From Bacillota bacterium (GTDB lineage: Bacteria; Bacillota; Clostridia; Lachnospirales; Lachnospiraceae), in assembly GCA_023387655.1 (NCBI GenBank), contig JAEWHR010000124.1, forward strand, positions 1 to 15,102: a stretch of DNA of 15,102 bases, in the 5' to 3' direction. A model generated the notes under the pieces. It saw only the letters and a program-made list of their open reading frames with translations. It made no database searches and was not told the origin of the DNA. This document shows, one piece after another, positions 6,625-13,836 of the stretch (its first letter is position 1; the number at the start of each line of letters is the position of its first letter). Both the position numbers and the translations under genes were made by a program.

Positions 6625-8979
6625 TTATTTCATCTCAAGCTTCTCAATATCGTTCATCCAATCCCAATGGGTTGTAATATCAGGAGTAACTGTATCCATA
6701 TTCACACGATCTGCACTGAAAATGAAACAATTCTGTCTCTGGTATACAGGAATCTCAACACCCCAATCAAGGATAATATCAAGGCAAGTCTTATAGGTTG
6801 CTTTTCTATAAGATTGATCTGCACTCTTTCTAGCGTCTAAGATTAACTGATCTAATTGAGCATCAGCAATGTGATAGTGATTAGAATCAGAACCACCTTT
6901 ACCAACAATATTAGAACTATAGTAAATCTGATACATATCAGGATCTACAGTTGCTCCCCAAGCAGCAACAAACATTTCTTGTGTTCCGGCATCTAACTTA
7001 TCCCACATAACATTGGAATCGGATGGATCGTTGATTGTTAATGTAATACCAATCTTAGCCAAATCTTCTTTTGCTTTCGTAAGAATTGCAAAGGAAGGAT
7101 GGTCACCCTGACCGTCTGCACCAATGATTACTTCATATTCTAACTTAGCACCTTCTGGAGCTTTTGTGAACTTACCTGTTGCTTCATCAAAAGTATATCC
7201 TGCTGCCTTAAAGTAATCTGTAGCAGCCTGAAGAGCTGCTTCATATTTCTGATCAGCAGTCATATCTGCTGTATAGATATCTTTACCATCTACTGTCTGT
7301 GAGTAAGCTACTCTGTAGTCTTCATCAGACTTCTGTGGAGCAGCCCAAGAAGTATTAGAGATAGGATAATTGATAACACTTGCAACTTCACCATAGTAAC
7401 TATCGATAGTTACATCACGGTATACTGAATAAATAGTAGCAAACGCTTTTCTTAAATTCTTAGATTCTTCGGAAGCTGGATCATCTCCAACTTTCATGGT
7501 GTCGGCATTTAAACCGATGTAACCATAACCAAGGTTATCTACTGTAGTAGTAATGATCTTATCACCAGATAATTCCTTGTTAGAGTTGTAGTTTGAAATT
7601 TCATCGAAAGCTGATACACTACCGGATGGATCTGCAATATCGATTGTTCCAGTACCAACACCAGAAATCTTATCAGCTTCTGCAGTTTCTTTAAACTGAA
7701 TATATTTTGTCTTAGGTTCTCCCTTGTAGTAATATTCATTAGCTTCAAGGTAAACAACTTTGTTTTCATATTTTACAAACTTATAAGGACCTGCACCCAT
7801 AGGCTTTGTGGTCTTTTCTTTTACTGAAGATAAATCACCTCTAGTAAAACCAAACTTATTATTTTCATAATCATATTGAGCCTCATCACCATAATAGTGC
7901 ATTGGAGCAATAGTAATACCACAAATCTTGTAAATAGCAGAAGCATCAAAACCAGTTGTTACAACTTCAACTTCTGTCTGACTGATTTTCTTAATACCTG
8001 CGATGTTTGGAACTTCTTCTCCGCCTTTAGAAAGTTTTTCTTCTAATAAAACGTTAGAAACAATATCTTTCACCTGGCCATCAAAGTAAGTTTCATCTCC
8101 TGCATATGCATTAGCAAGTGCTTGATAATTAGCACCGTAAGCCGCAGTGATATCTTCTAAAACCTTCGCTTCATCTTCTACTTTAGAAGCATCATAGCTT
8201 TCATCTACACTGTAGAAGTTTGCAAATAAATCTTTTGCTACTGGGAATTTATCTGTGTACTCTTTGTAAGATTCATTACCATAGAGACCTTTTACCCATT
8301 CAAGCTCTGAAACTAATGTTGGAGCAATAATTTCTTTATTGATTGCTTCTTTTGATGCATCACTTAAATCAGCAAGTTCTTTTGTAATTTCTTCATCAGA
8401 AACTACAGTATTCTCTGCATTGGTATTGTTTTTACGATAGTTTAACATACCAACGATAGGTACAGAATATAAAGTAGAACTTCCGTCATAACTAACGTCA
8501 GATAACACATAATAGGAGAAGATAATATCATCTGCGTCCATTACATGACCATCGCTGAACTTAACATCATCACGAATCTTAATATTATAAGTAGTTGTAT
8601 CGGAAGCCTCATCACGGTTTACAGAAATATTACTAATACCCTGGTAAAGGTAATCTGTACCATTGTAAGCAACTGTTTCACCTTCAATAGCATTTAAAAT
8701 TACGCCACCAGTTCTGTCCAAAGTTAACATAGGCACTTGAGTTAACTCAACGATATCCATATCATAGCCACTATCTGCAAAAAATGGACTGAATTTTTCA
8801 CTAAACTGTAAGGAACCAACTACTAACGGTTTTTCACTAGAATTACCCGCAGTGTTTCCGTCACTTGGGTTCTCCCCTGACTGCTTGTCACTATTTTTCT
8901 TACCACAAGCTGCTAAAGCAACACACATGGTTAAAACAAGAAAAACAGACAATGCTTTTTTAAACTTGTTTTTTCTCAT
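6625..8979 (-). CDS. oppA: Oligopeptide-binding lipoprotein OppA, enlarged
   Basis: This is a solute-binding protein (SBP_bac_5 family) that captures peptides outside the cell and delivers them to OppBCDF. It opens with a lipoprotein signal: basic MRKNKFKK, a hydrophobic stretch, then the lipobox LAAC with lipidated Cys at residue 25. A Ser/Gly/Asn-rich linker follows to about residue 50. Family landmarks are FSDGHVMDADDIIFSY (141-156) and GAGPYKFVKYE (395-405). At 784 residues it is about 200 longer than usual; the extra length is mainly an acidic segment at about 185-325 between those landmarks. The ATG at 8979 follows an AAGGAG site. As first gene of the operon it has its own promoter, and the hairpin element follows its stop. 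The substrate is inferred from gene order; the specificity is not visible. Confidence 0.92.
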   Translation of the reverse strand: MRKNKFKKALSVFLVLTMCVALAACGKKNSDKQSGENPSDGNTAGNSSEKPLVVGSLQFSEKFSPFFADSGYDMDIVELTQVPMLTLDRTGGVILNAIEGETVAYNGTDYLYQGISNISVNRDEASDTTTYNIKIRDDVKFSDGHVMDADDIIFSYYVLSDVSYDGSSTLYSVPIVGMLNYRKNNTNAENTVVSDEEITKELADLSDASKEAINKEIIAPTLVSELEWVKGLYGNESYKEYTDKFPVAKDLFANFYSVDESYDASKVEDEAKVLEDITAAYGANYQALANAYAGDETYFDGQVKDIVSNVLLEEKLSKGGEEVPNIAGIKKISQTEVEVVTTGFDASAIYKICGITIAPMHYYGDEAQYDYENNKFGFTRGDLSSVKEKTTKPMGAGPYKFVKYENKVVYLEANEYYYKGEPKTKYIQFKETAEADKISGVGTGTIDIADPSGSVSAFDEISNYNSNKELSGDKIITTTVDNLGYGYIGLNADTMKVGDDPASEESKNLRKAFATIYSVYRDVTIDSYYGEVASVINYPISNTSWAAPQKSDEDYRVAYSQTVDGKDIYTADMTADQKYEAALQAATDYFKAAGYTFDEATGKFTKAPEGAKLEYEVIIGADGQGDHPSFAILTKAKEDLAKIGITLTINDPSDSNVMWDKLDAGTQEMFVAAWGATVDPDMYQIYYSSNIVGKGGSDSNHYHIADAQLDQLILDARKSADQSYRKATYKTCLDIILDWGVEIPVYQRQNCFIFSADRVNMDTVTPDITTHWDWMNDIEKLEMK

Positions 8980-9032
8980 AGTCTCTCTCTCCTTTTTATC
9001 AGGTCATAGATATATGCCCTAGAATATTGAGA

Positions 9033-9061
9033 ATGTTAACATGATTAACTACTTTTGTCAA
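9033..9061 (-). promoter_or_regulatory. Promoter of the oppABCDF operon
   Basis: Read leftward, a consensus TTGACA (9056-9061) is separated by exactly 17 nt from TAACAT (9033-9038), which is preceded by the TG of an extended -10. The predicted start is near 9026, giving a leader of about 47 nt before oppA. Confidence 0.65.
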
Positions 9062-9185
9062 TGTGATGAAATCTTGTAAAAATTTCTAATTGTGGTATTA
9101 TTTTACGTTTTACATGTACTTTATCACGTTAAATCGGTATTAGATTACAAAAATAGCCACTTTTATATCCATTTTTCACAGAAAT

Positions 9186-9746
9186 TTATTTAATTTCGAT
9201 TATATTTTTGTTAACCGTTTTTTGATGTTGCATGAATAAAAATGCTAATCCGGCAATTATCAAAATCCCACTTAAGAAGATATATTCTTTCGAATTAATA
9301 TCAGTAATGTTGTTTCGTATCATAAATAAAATCTCCCCTAATGCACATGCAATGGAAAGAATTAATAATGATAATGTTGTTTTTTTCATTCTAATAATAG
9401 TAAAGTTATATTCTTTTGTCGTCATATCTCCAGAAATATTGAGTAATTTTATTGTCCCCATATTTGTGTAGAATATCGGAAGGAAAAGAAAGACGTAGGG
9501 CAATACGACATAAATAATACGTGATCCTTCATTATTTAATAAACCTAAAAAAGCAAAAAGAGAGAAAAGTATCAAACCATAGATTACATTAATCCACTTA
9601 GCCTTCTTTAATTTCTTTTCCTCCATTTGGATTCGATAATATGTTCCGTGGTAAGTTATGTTCTTTTTCTCTTTTATCTTCTTACCATCTCGGATTATTT
9701 CAGTATTGATATCGTAATCATTCACATACGCTCTTTTTTTAGCCAT
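9186..9746 (-). CDS. Four-helix membrane protein, unknown function
   Basis: The product is 186 residues; I do not recognise the family. About 50 hydrophilic, Lys-rich residues are followed by hydrophobic segments at about 53-71, 78-97, 122-144 and 155-173, then a short basic tail. It looks like two helical hairpins with both ends in the cytoplasm. Two ATG codons lie in tandem (9749 and 9746). AGAGGGG at 9753-9759 is 6 nt from the second but only 3 nt from the first, so I chose 9746. It lies about 200 nt upstream of oppA on the same strand, but oppA has its own promoter, so the two are probably separate units. No terminator is obvious in 9062-9185. Confidence 0.7.
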   Translation of the reverse strand: MAKKRAYVNDYDINTEIIRDGKKIKEKKNITYHGTYYRIQMEEKKLKKAKWINVIYGLILFSLFAFLGLLNNEGSRIIYVVLPYVFLFLPIFYTNMGTIKLLNISGDMTTKEYNFTIIRMKKTTLSLLILSIACALGEILFMIRNNITDINSKEYIFLSGILIIAGLAFLFMQHQKTVNKNIIEIK

Positions 9747-9860
9747 CATAATCCCCTCTACAATCTAGTATTTAGCCGCTCAATCATTCTATCTGGACTA
9801 TCATACTCTATTATTTTGCAAAATCACATAGTGAATTACTGGAAGATTAGTAAAGTTAAA

Positions 9861-9973
9861 TATGAGAGGCTAAAATATGAGTAACTAAATATGAGTTACT
9901 AAATATGAGTTACTAAACATAAGTTACTAAATATGAGTTACTAAATATGAGTTACTAAATATGAGTTGCTAAT
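9861..9973. repeat. 14-bp direct tandem repeat, eight copies
   Basis: The unit is TATGAGTTACTAAA. Copies begin at 9861, 9876, 9890, 9904, 9918, 9932, 9946 and 9960. The first has one extra base; the inner copies differ by zero to two bases. The period of 14 rules out a coding repeat. The array lies in the 9747-10127 gap between divergently transcribed genes, about 120 nt before the -10 box of the importer operon. The rest of that gap shows only a 12-bp palindrome ATTTTGCAAAAT (9813-9824) and the promoter listed next. Confidence 0.9.
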
Positions 9974-10092
9974 TAATCAAGCTTAAATATAAGAAATAAA
10001 AAGCATTCTACTCTTAGCTATCAGTCTCCAAAACATTTATTTTTTTGCCATTTATCTACATAAGTACGACTCACCAACTCACTTATTCCTCA

Positions 10093-10098
10093 TATAAT
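10093..10098 (+). promoter_or_regulatory. Probable -10 box of the importer operon
   Basis: A consensus TATAAT lies 30 nt upstream of the ATPase start codon. The hexamer 17 nt further upstream (TCACCA) is a poor -35, so expression may need an activator. Confidence 0.4.
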
Positions 10099-10127
10099 AC
10101 TGTATAGCATAAATATGGAGGCTACTC

Positions 10128-10910
10128 ATGGAATCTCGTATCACTACAAAGGAATTTCTCCATGTAGATCATTTAAGCTATTCGTATCATACCTTAGCTG
10201 GAGAGACTACTGCATTAAAAGATGTTAGCTTTCATGTATCAGAAGGTGAGTTCCTAGCAATTGTTGGACCTAGTGGTTGCGGTAAATCTACTTTATTATC
10301 CCTAATTGCTGGTTTAATTAAGCCCGATACTGGAAGTATCTATATTAATGGTAAGGACACAAAAAATTCAGGCTTAAATATCGGTTACATGTTGCAAAAA
10401 GACCATCTTCTGGATTGGAGAAGCACATTGCGAAATGTTGCACTTGGTCTAGAAATTCAACATAAATACTCAGACCAAAGCATGGTAATAATTAATCACA
10501 TGTTAGAGACTTATGGATTGATTTCATTTATTGACTCAAAGCCAACAGAACTGTCTGGGGGCATGAGACAACGTGCGGCTTTAATCCGTACTCTCTTGCT
10601 TCAACCAGATATTCTGCTATTAGATGAACCATTTTCAGCGCTAGATTACCAAACACGTCTTGAGGTTTCAGATGATATCTGTAAGATTATCCGAAAGGAA
10701 AATAAAACCGCTGTATTAATCACCCACGATATAGCGGAAGCAATTAGTACAGCGGATAAGGTGATTGTGCTTTCGAATCGGCCAGCTTCTGTAAAGAAAG
10801 AATTTATGATTAACTTAACCTCGAAAGATGATTCCCCTCTACAAAAGCGTTTAGCTCCTGAATTCAGTACCTATTTTAATTTAATCTGGAAGGAGTTGAC
10901 GTCCCTATGA
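10128..10910 (+). CDS. ABC importer ATP-binding protein (nitrate/sulfonate/taurine/HMP type)
   Basis: The product is a 260-residue cytoplasmic ATPase of the SsuB/TauB/ThiZ group. Motifs are Walker A GPSGCGKST (47-55), the Q-loop GYMLQKDHLLDWRS (Q90), the signature LSGGMRQR (142-149), Walker B ILLLDEP (162-168) and the switch His in THDIAEA (H200). The sequence HLLDWRSTLRNVALGLE is characteristic of this group rather than of peptide or sugar importers. GGAGG (10117-10121) precedes the ATG by 6 nt. The stop overlaps the start of the permease gene (ATGA), so the two are translationally coupled. The substrate cannot be told from the ATPase; sulfonates, taurine, nitrate and thiamine precursors are all handled by the group. 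Confidence 0.9.
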   Translation: MESRITTKEFLHVDHLSYSYHTLAGETTALKDVSFHVSEGEFLAIVGPSGCGKSTLLSLIAGLIKPDTGSIYINGKDTKNSGLNIGYMLQKDHLLDWRSTLRNVALGLEIQHKYSDQSMVIINHMLETYGLISFIDSKPTELSGGMRQRAALIRTLLLQPDILLLDEPFSALDYQTRLEVSDDICKIIRKENKTAVLITHDIAEAISTADKVIVLSNRPASVKKEFMINLTSKDDSPLQKRLAPEFSTYFNLIWKELTSL

Positions 10911-11728
10911 TGCATCGTATTAAAAAAGAGGATTTCTTATCTGCCTCTGCAATCCACCAAGCATATCTGAAACGATATAAAAAAAGAATAACAAAAATTC
11001 GTATCACACAATGGATTATTTTTATCTCTTTTTTATTTTTGTGGGAGTTTTCCACAAGAGTAGGATGGTTGAATTCTTTTATATTTAGTAGTCCTTCCAG
11101 AGTTGTTACAACGTTTGTAACAATGGCCAAGGATGGATCCGTGTTTTACCATATCGGAATTACACTTCTGGAAACATTTATAAGTTTTGCTCTAGTAATA
11201 GGAATAGGACTTTTAGTTGCAGTCTTATTATGGTGGAATGAAAGTGTTGCGAAAGTACTAGAACCTTATCTTGTAGTGCTTAATAGTCTTCCAAAGTCTG
11301 CTCTTGCACCTGTTTTTATTGTTTGGCTAGGGAATAATATGAAGACGATTATTGTTGCGGCGGTGATGGTTGCTGTCTTTGGTACCATAATAACTCTATA
11401 TACCAATTTTAATTCCACAGAACATGATAAATATAAACTTATCTATACCTTAGGTGGTACGAAAAAGGATGTGCTATTTAAAGTAGTTCTTCCAAGTAAC
11501 CTTCCATCTATTATAAGCTGTATGAAAGTAAACATTGGCCTTTCTCTTGTTGGTGTAATTATAGGCGAATTCCTTGCAGCAAAGGCTGGATTAGGATATC
11601 TAATCGTTTATGGTTCTCAGGTTTTTAAACTAGATTGGGTTATTATGAGTATTGTGATTCTATGTATTGTTGCCACTGCTTTATATGGAGTTCTTGGATA
11701 TATTGAGAGAAGAGTTAGAAGAAGTTAA
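10907..11728 (+). CDS. ABC importer permease (SsuC/TauC/ThiX type)
   Basis: The product is a 273-residue inner-membrane subunit of the BPD_transp_1 family. After a basic N-terminus of about 33 residues, a membrane helix (about 35-50) leads to FSSPSRVVTTF, matching the 'PSP..V' region typical of this group. More helices follow, and the ATPase-contacting loop is at about 175-200 (YTLGGTKKDVLFKVVLPSNLP). The first ATG overlaps the ATPase stop by 4 nt; AGGAG (10891-10895) is 11 nt before it and 14 nt before a second tandem ATG, so the exact start is uncertain by one codon. It pairs with the ATPase upstream. No solute-binding protein gene follows, which is unusual because that subunit is normally encoded with these two. 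Confidence 0.9.
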   Translation: MMHRIKKEDFLSASAIHQAYLKRYKKRITKIRITQWIIFISFLFLWEFSTRVGWLNSFIFSSPSRVVTTFVTMAKDGSVFYHIGITLLETFISFALVIGIGLLVAVLLWWNESVAKVLEPYLVVLNSLPKSALAPVFIVWLGNNMKTIIVAAVMVAVFGTIITLYTNFNSTEHDKYKLIYTLGGTKKDVLFKVVLPSNLPSIISCMKVNIGLSLVGVIIGEFLAAKAGLGYLIVYGSQVFKLDWVIMSIVILCIVATALYGVLGYIERRVRRS

Positions 11729-11756
11729 GATTAGAGGAATGGATATGTTCTATAAT

Positions 11757-11798
11757 GTTGGGGTATGTGTATAATCATTTCACTACTCCAACTTTTTT
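11757..11798 (+). terminator. Terminator of the importer operon
   Basis: A 9-bp stem, GTTGGGGTA (11757-11765) with TACTCCAAC (11784-11792), contains one G-U wobble that forms only in the rightward RNA. It is followed by six Ts. It starts 28 nt after the permease stop. Confidence 0.85.
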
Positions 11799-11846
11799 AT
11801 TTTATAAAATAAAAACCCACGTGTGGCGGTCTTTGAAGCAATCACT

Positions 11847-11879
11847 AAGAGGTTGTAATAATGAGATGACAACCTTCTT
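11847..11879. other. Unassigned hairpin in the convergent intergenic region
   Basis: AAGAGGTTGT (11847-11856) pairs with ACAACCTTCTT (11869-11879) through one bulge. There is no T run on the right, and it lies between the two facing terminators. Apart from these three hairpins I see nothing in the 290-nt stretch 11729-12018, and no remnant of a binding-protein gene. Confidence 0.5.
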
Positions 11880-11899
11880 AAGTTTCAGTTTAGTGCAAC

Positions 11900-11936
11900 A
11901 AAAAACCTACCAAACTTATATTGATAGTTGATAGGC
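11900..11936 (-). terminator. Terminator of the acetyltransferase gene
   Basis: In the leftward RNA, CCTATC-AACT pairs with AGTT-t-GGTAGG (positions 11906-11935; one bulged base and one G-U wobble) and is followed by six Ts (11900-11905). It faces the importer terminator, as expected between convergent units. Confidence 0.7.
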
Positions 11937-12018
11937 GTATACCTATTTCTTTTATATTTATTTAATATTTAATACGCTATTAAAAAATAAAGCGATGTAA
12001 CATACCTTCGTATAATGC

Positions 12019-12486
12019 TCATAATCTACTGTTTAAAAACAATTCCATTTCATTGTTTTTTTCGATAAAACCACACGATTTGTAAATATTTCTTCCTTGT
12101 TCACTGCTGCTTAACCATAATCGATTAATACCATTATTTTTGGAATAATCAATAATAGTATGTACAAGCCTTGTCGATAGTCCCTTTTTTCTAAATGTTG
12201 GGGCAGTATAAACGTTAAGTAAATAGCCCTCTTTTCCAGATAAATTATCCGCATATGGTATACGTGTTAAAAGACATAGCGATGCAATTGCTACAATTTT
12301 GTTTTCCAACTCTATTCCCCAGCATATTAAGTCGTTATCTATATGTGAAGTATAGTATTCTTTTGTTACTATCTCTAAATCAGATGTATCTGAAGTAATA
12401 TTTATTTCATTTAACTCTTGAAATAACTGCAATCTTAATCTGCAAAAGTCATCCAAATGTCCTAAGTTCAGCTTGATAATTTTCAT
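12019..12486 (-). CDS. GNAT-family N-acetyltransferase
   Basis: The product is 155 residues, the usual size for a single GNAT domain; it transfers acetyl from acetyl-CoA to an amine. The acetyl-CoA-binding motif A is visible as NVYTAPTFRKKGLSTRLVH, with R-K-K-G-L-S at 99-104 matching the (Q/R)xxGx(G/A/S) loop. Motif B, with its conserved aromatic, is NIYKSCGF (133-140). The substrate is unknown; similar stand-alone GNATs modify antibiotics, amino acids or ribosomal proteins. The ATG at 12486 is preceded in frame by ATG-TAA. The strong AGGAGG (12498-12503) is spaced ideally for that upstream ATG (5 nt) and less well for the real start (11 nt). A terminator follows the stop. Confidence 0.85.
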   Translation of the reverse strand: MKIIKLNLGHLDDFCRLRLQLFQELNEINITSDTSDLEIVTKEYYTSHIDNDLICWGIELENKIVAIASLCLLTRIPYADNLSGKEGYLLNVYTAPTFRKKGLSTRLVHTIIDYSKNNGINRLWLSSSEQGRNIYKSCGFIEKNNEMELFLNSRL

Positions 12487-12577
12487 TTACATATGCACCT
12501 CCTGTTATATAAATAATCATTTAACACTAGAGTTTTACCCCATTAACTCAGTAAATTCTATGAAGTTTAGCCAAAAA

Positions 12578-12838
12578 TCATTGCAAGCACTTTATACCTA
12601 TAAACTTTCTTTGGTTTCTTACCACATACCAAATTGTCAGACGATGCCCTTCTTGATATGTGCCATTTACAGCCAATGAATTTTCTGATGTTACAATCTT
12701 ATTGCCAACATGATATGAAAAATAAGACCACTTTTGCGGTGTCTTTGGACTTTTATGCAATGATCTATTGTTTGGTTTTTTATTGTTTCCTACTGTAACA
12801 TTAGTTAGAATGGCATTTACTTTAATGATATTCTTCAT
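12578..12838 (-). CDS. Small protein, possible DUF3592-like domain
   Basis: The product is 86 residues from the ATG at 12838. The frame also has an upstream GTG at 12859. The pattern is an N-terminal strand (VNAILTNVTVG), a polar linker, YFSYHVGNKIVTSENSLAV, then YQEGHRLTIWYVVRNQRKFI. It resembles the 'Y.V.Gk...YkvGd.v.V.Y.p.nP..f' pattern of DUF3592 domains, here without the membrane helices those proteins often have. This is a pattern resemblance by eye, not a family hit. The ribosome site is weak. A consensus-like promoter upstream supports it as a real gene. It is followed by the acetyltransferase gene on the same strand after 91 nt. Confidence 0.5.
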   Translation of the reverse strand: MKNIIKVNAILTNVTVGNNKKPNNRSLHKSPKTPQKWSYFSYHVGNKIVTSENSLAVNGTYQEGHRLTIWYVVRNQRKFIGIKCLQ

Positions 12839-12881
12839 ATTACACTCTGCTCTCTGCACGTATAATGCTTAATTTTATTTA

Positions 12882-12911
12882 ATTATTTACTAAACAATAT
12901 GTAGTTGTCAA
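12882..12911 (-). promoter_or_regulatory. Promoter of the small DUF3592-like gene
   Basis: Read leftward, TTGACA (12906-12911) is followed after 18 nt by AATAAT (12882-12887), five of six bases of the -10 consensus. The predicted start is near 12875, about 37 nt before the ATG at 12838. The same promoter could carry on into the acetyltransferase gene. Confidence 0.6.
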
Positions 12912-12992
12912 GGTGTGTTTCTATTATTTTATATAGCCCTTGCTTTTTACTACAATACCCCCATAAATATACATATCAACTGGAGGGTTTAT

Positions 12993-13058
12993 ATGAACTT
13001 ATCAGAACTTAAAAATAGATTGCGCAATCTGTTAATTAATTTCAGTTTAATATCTTAA
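12993..13058 (+). CDS. Possible 21-residue small ORF
   Basis: The frame encodes a short amphipathic peptide beginning MNLSELKNRLRNLL, with a strong GGAGGG site (12982-12987) 5 nt before its ATG. No convincing promoter or family is visible. It may be a true small peptide, or the 5' remnant of a gene whose remainder was lost. Its stop codon overlaps the end of the convergent gene by 4 nt. Confidence 0.35.
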   Translation: MNLSELKNRLRNLLINFSLIS

Positions 13059-13486
13059 TCTTCTTTTTCTACCTTAAATCCACTAACCCTATTACCACTA
13101 AGTGAAAAACCATAATATCCACCATATTCAACGTTTAACTTCATTGGGATTCCACATGACATTTCCGTTGCATCTTCTAGAATTACAAAAAATTCAATAG
13201 TAAATCCTGATAAATCATCTTTATGCAAATTCGTTGGTGTAAATTCTATCGTAAGCACCTCTCCCATTTTAATCAATGTTCCATCTGCATGCACAATACT
13301 CCCTATACCAAGTCGTTCATACAGTTTATTTTCATAATGTATACCGTATATTTCATCTGAGCAATTATTGGTAATAGTAATATAGATTATATTTTCTTTT
13401 GATATCGCTATAGTCGAGCTTTGTAAGTAAGTTATTATACCTATTACAAGAAGAACTGCTGTAATAATAAAAAAACCTTTTCTCAT
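13055..13486 (-). CDS. Exported or membrane-anchored small protein, unknown function
   Basis: The product is 143 residues from the chosen ATG at 13486. Residues 1-22 (MRKGFFIITAVLLVIGIITYL) form a basic start and a hydrophobic helix without a clear lipobox, so it is a signal peptide or an anchor. The rest is alternating hydrophobic and polar and looks beta-rich (IIYITITNN, VLTIEFTPTN, FTIEFFVIL), suggesting one small extracytoplasmic beta domain. AAGGAAG lies about 9 nt upstream. The frame stays open to an ATG at 13582, but the extra residues look non-coding. I do not recognise the family. It lies next to the IS110 left end, which is inserted roughly 115 nt upstream of its start and may have displaced upstream control sequence. 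Confidence 0.6.
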   Translation of the reverse strand: MRKGFFIITAVLLVIGIITYLQSSTIAISKENIIYITITNNCSDEIYGIHYENKLYERLGIGSIVHADGTLIKMGEVLTIEFTPTNLHKDDLSGFTIEFFVILEDATEMSCGIPMKLNVEYGGYYGFSLSGNRVSGFKVEKED

Positions 13487-13604
13487 TCTTGAGCTTCCTT
13501 TATGCATTATAATACAATTTATGGAGTCTAGTAATGATAAATTACAATTACCGCTGCACAGCAAAATTATTAATTGACTCACGGTAAGTAAATTCTAGTT
13601 TTTA

Positions 13605-13830
13605 CTATATAAGAGTAGAGAATTTGTCTCTATTCTTATTTTTTTGTTATGATGAGTTTGATTGGCTGACGTAATTCTAGACTGGGACACCACGCCCGAC
13701 GGTAAACCTGTCAGCCAGCTCTCATTATCATTCATTCGATTCAGCAAGTTGGGACGTAGCGCCCGTGTAACTAACAAACCTGATTAGATATTTGAGAAGT
13801 TGGAACCAATCATAACAAACACAAAGGAGG
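13605..13830 (+). ncRNA. Predicted IS110 bridge RNA
   Basis: Bridge RNAs of the IS110 group are encoded in the leader upstream of the transposase gene and carry two internal loops that pair with target and donor DNA. Here I see, in order: a 12-bp 5' stem-loop (13609-13639); a long-range closing stem GTTATGAT/ATCATAAC (13646-13653 with 13809-13816); arm A, with outer stem TGGCTGAC/GTCAGCCA (13663-13670 with 13710-13717); and arm B, with stems 13720-13729/13787-13797 and TCAG/CTGA (13741-13744 with 13780-13783). Each arm is capped by GGGAC-N5-GCCCG (13684-13698 and 13751-13765), and each has AAACCTG on its 3' side. By analogy with IS621, arm A would be the target loop and arm B the donor loop. 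The exact RNA ends are unknown. Confidence 0.6.
13609..13645 (+). terminator. Hairpin plus T run just inside the IS110 left end
   Basis: ATAAGAGTAGAG (13609-13620) pairs with CTCTATTCTTAT (13628-13639) over 12 bp with one G-U wobble, followed by six Ts. It has terminator form and could stop outside transcription from entering the transposase gene. It could equally be the 5' stem-loop of the bridge RNA, or serve both roles. Confidence 0.45.
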
Positions 13831-13836
13831 ATTATC

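Noticed and set aside
6464..6796. Rightward 110-codon open frame across the oppA-oppB spacer and the end of oppA
   Set aside because: It lies antisense to oppA, has no ribosome site and runs through the hairpin element.
9861..9973. Replication-origin iterons
   Set aside because: No replication initiator gene is nearby and the context is chromosomal transport genes.
11729..12018. Decayed solute-binding-protein gene behind the importer permease
   Set aside because: No frame in this stretch resembles such a protein, and a terminator follows the permease at once.
13506..13511. TATAAT as promoter for the exported-protein gene at 13055-13486
   Set aside because: The predicted start would fall inside the ribosome site, and the -35 is poor.
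13595..13777. Leftward 60-codon open frame in the IS110 leader
   Set aside because: It overlaps the structured RNA region on the opposite strand, has no ribosome site and resembles no protein.
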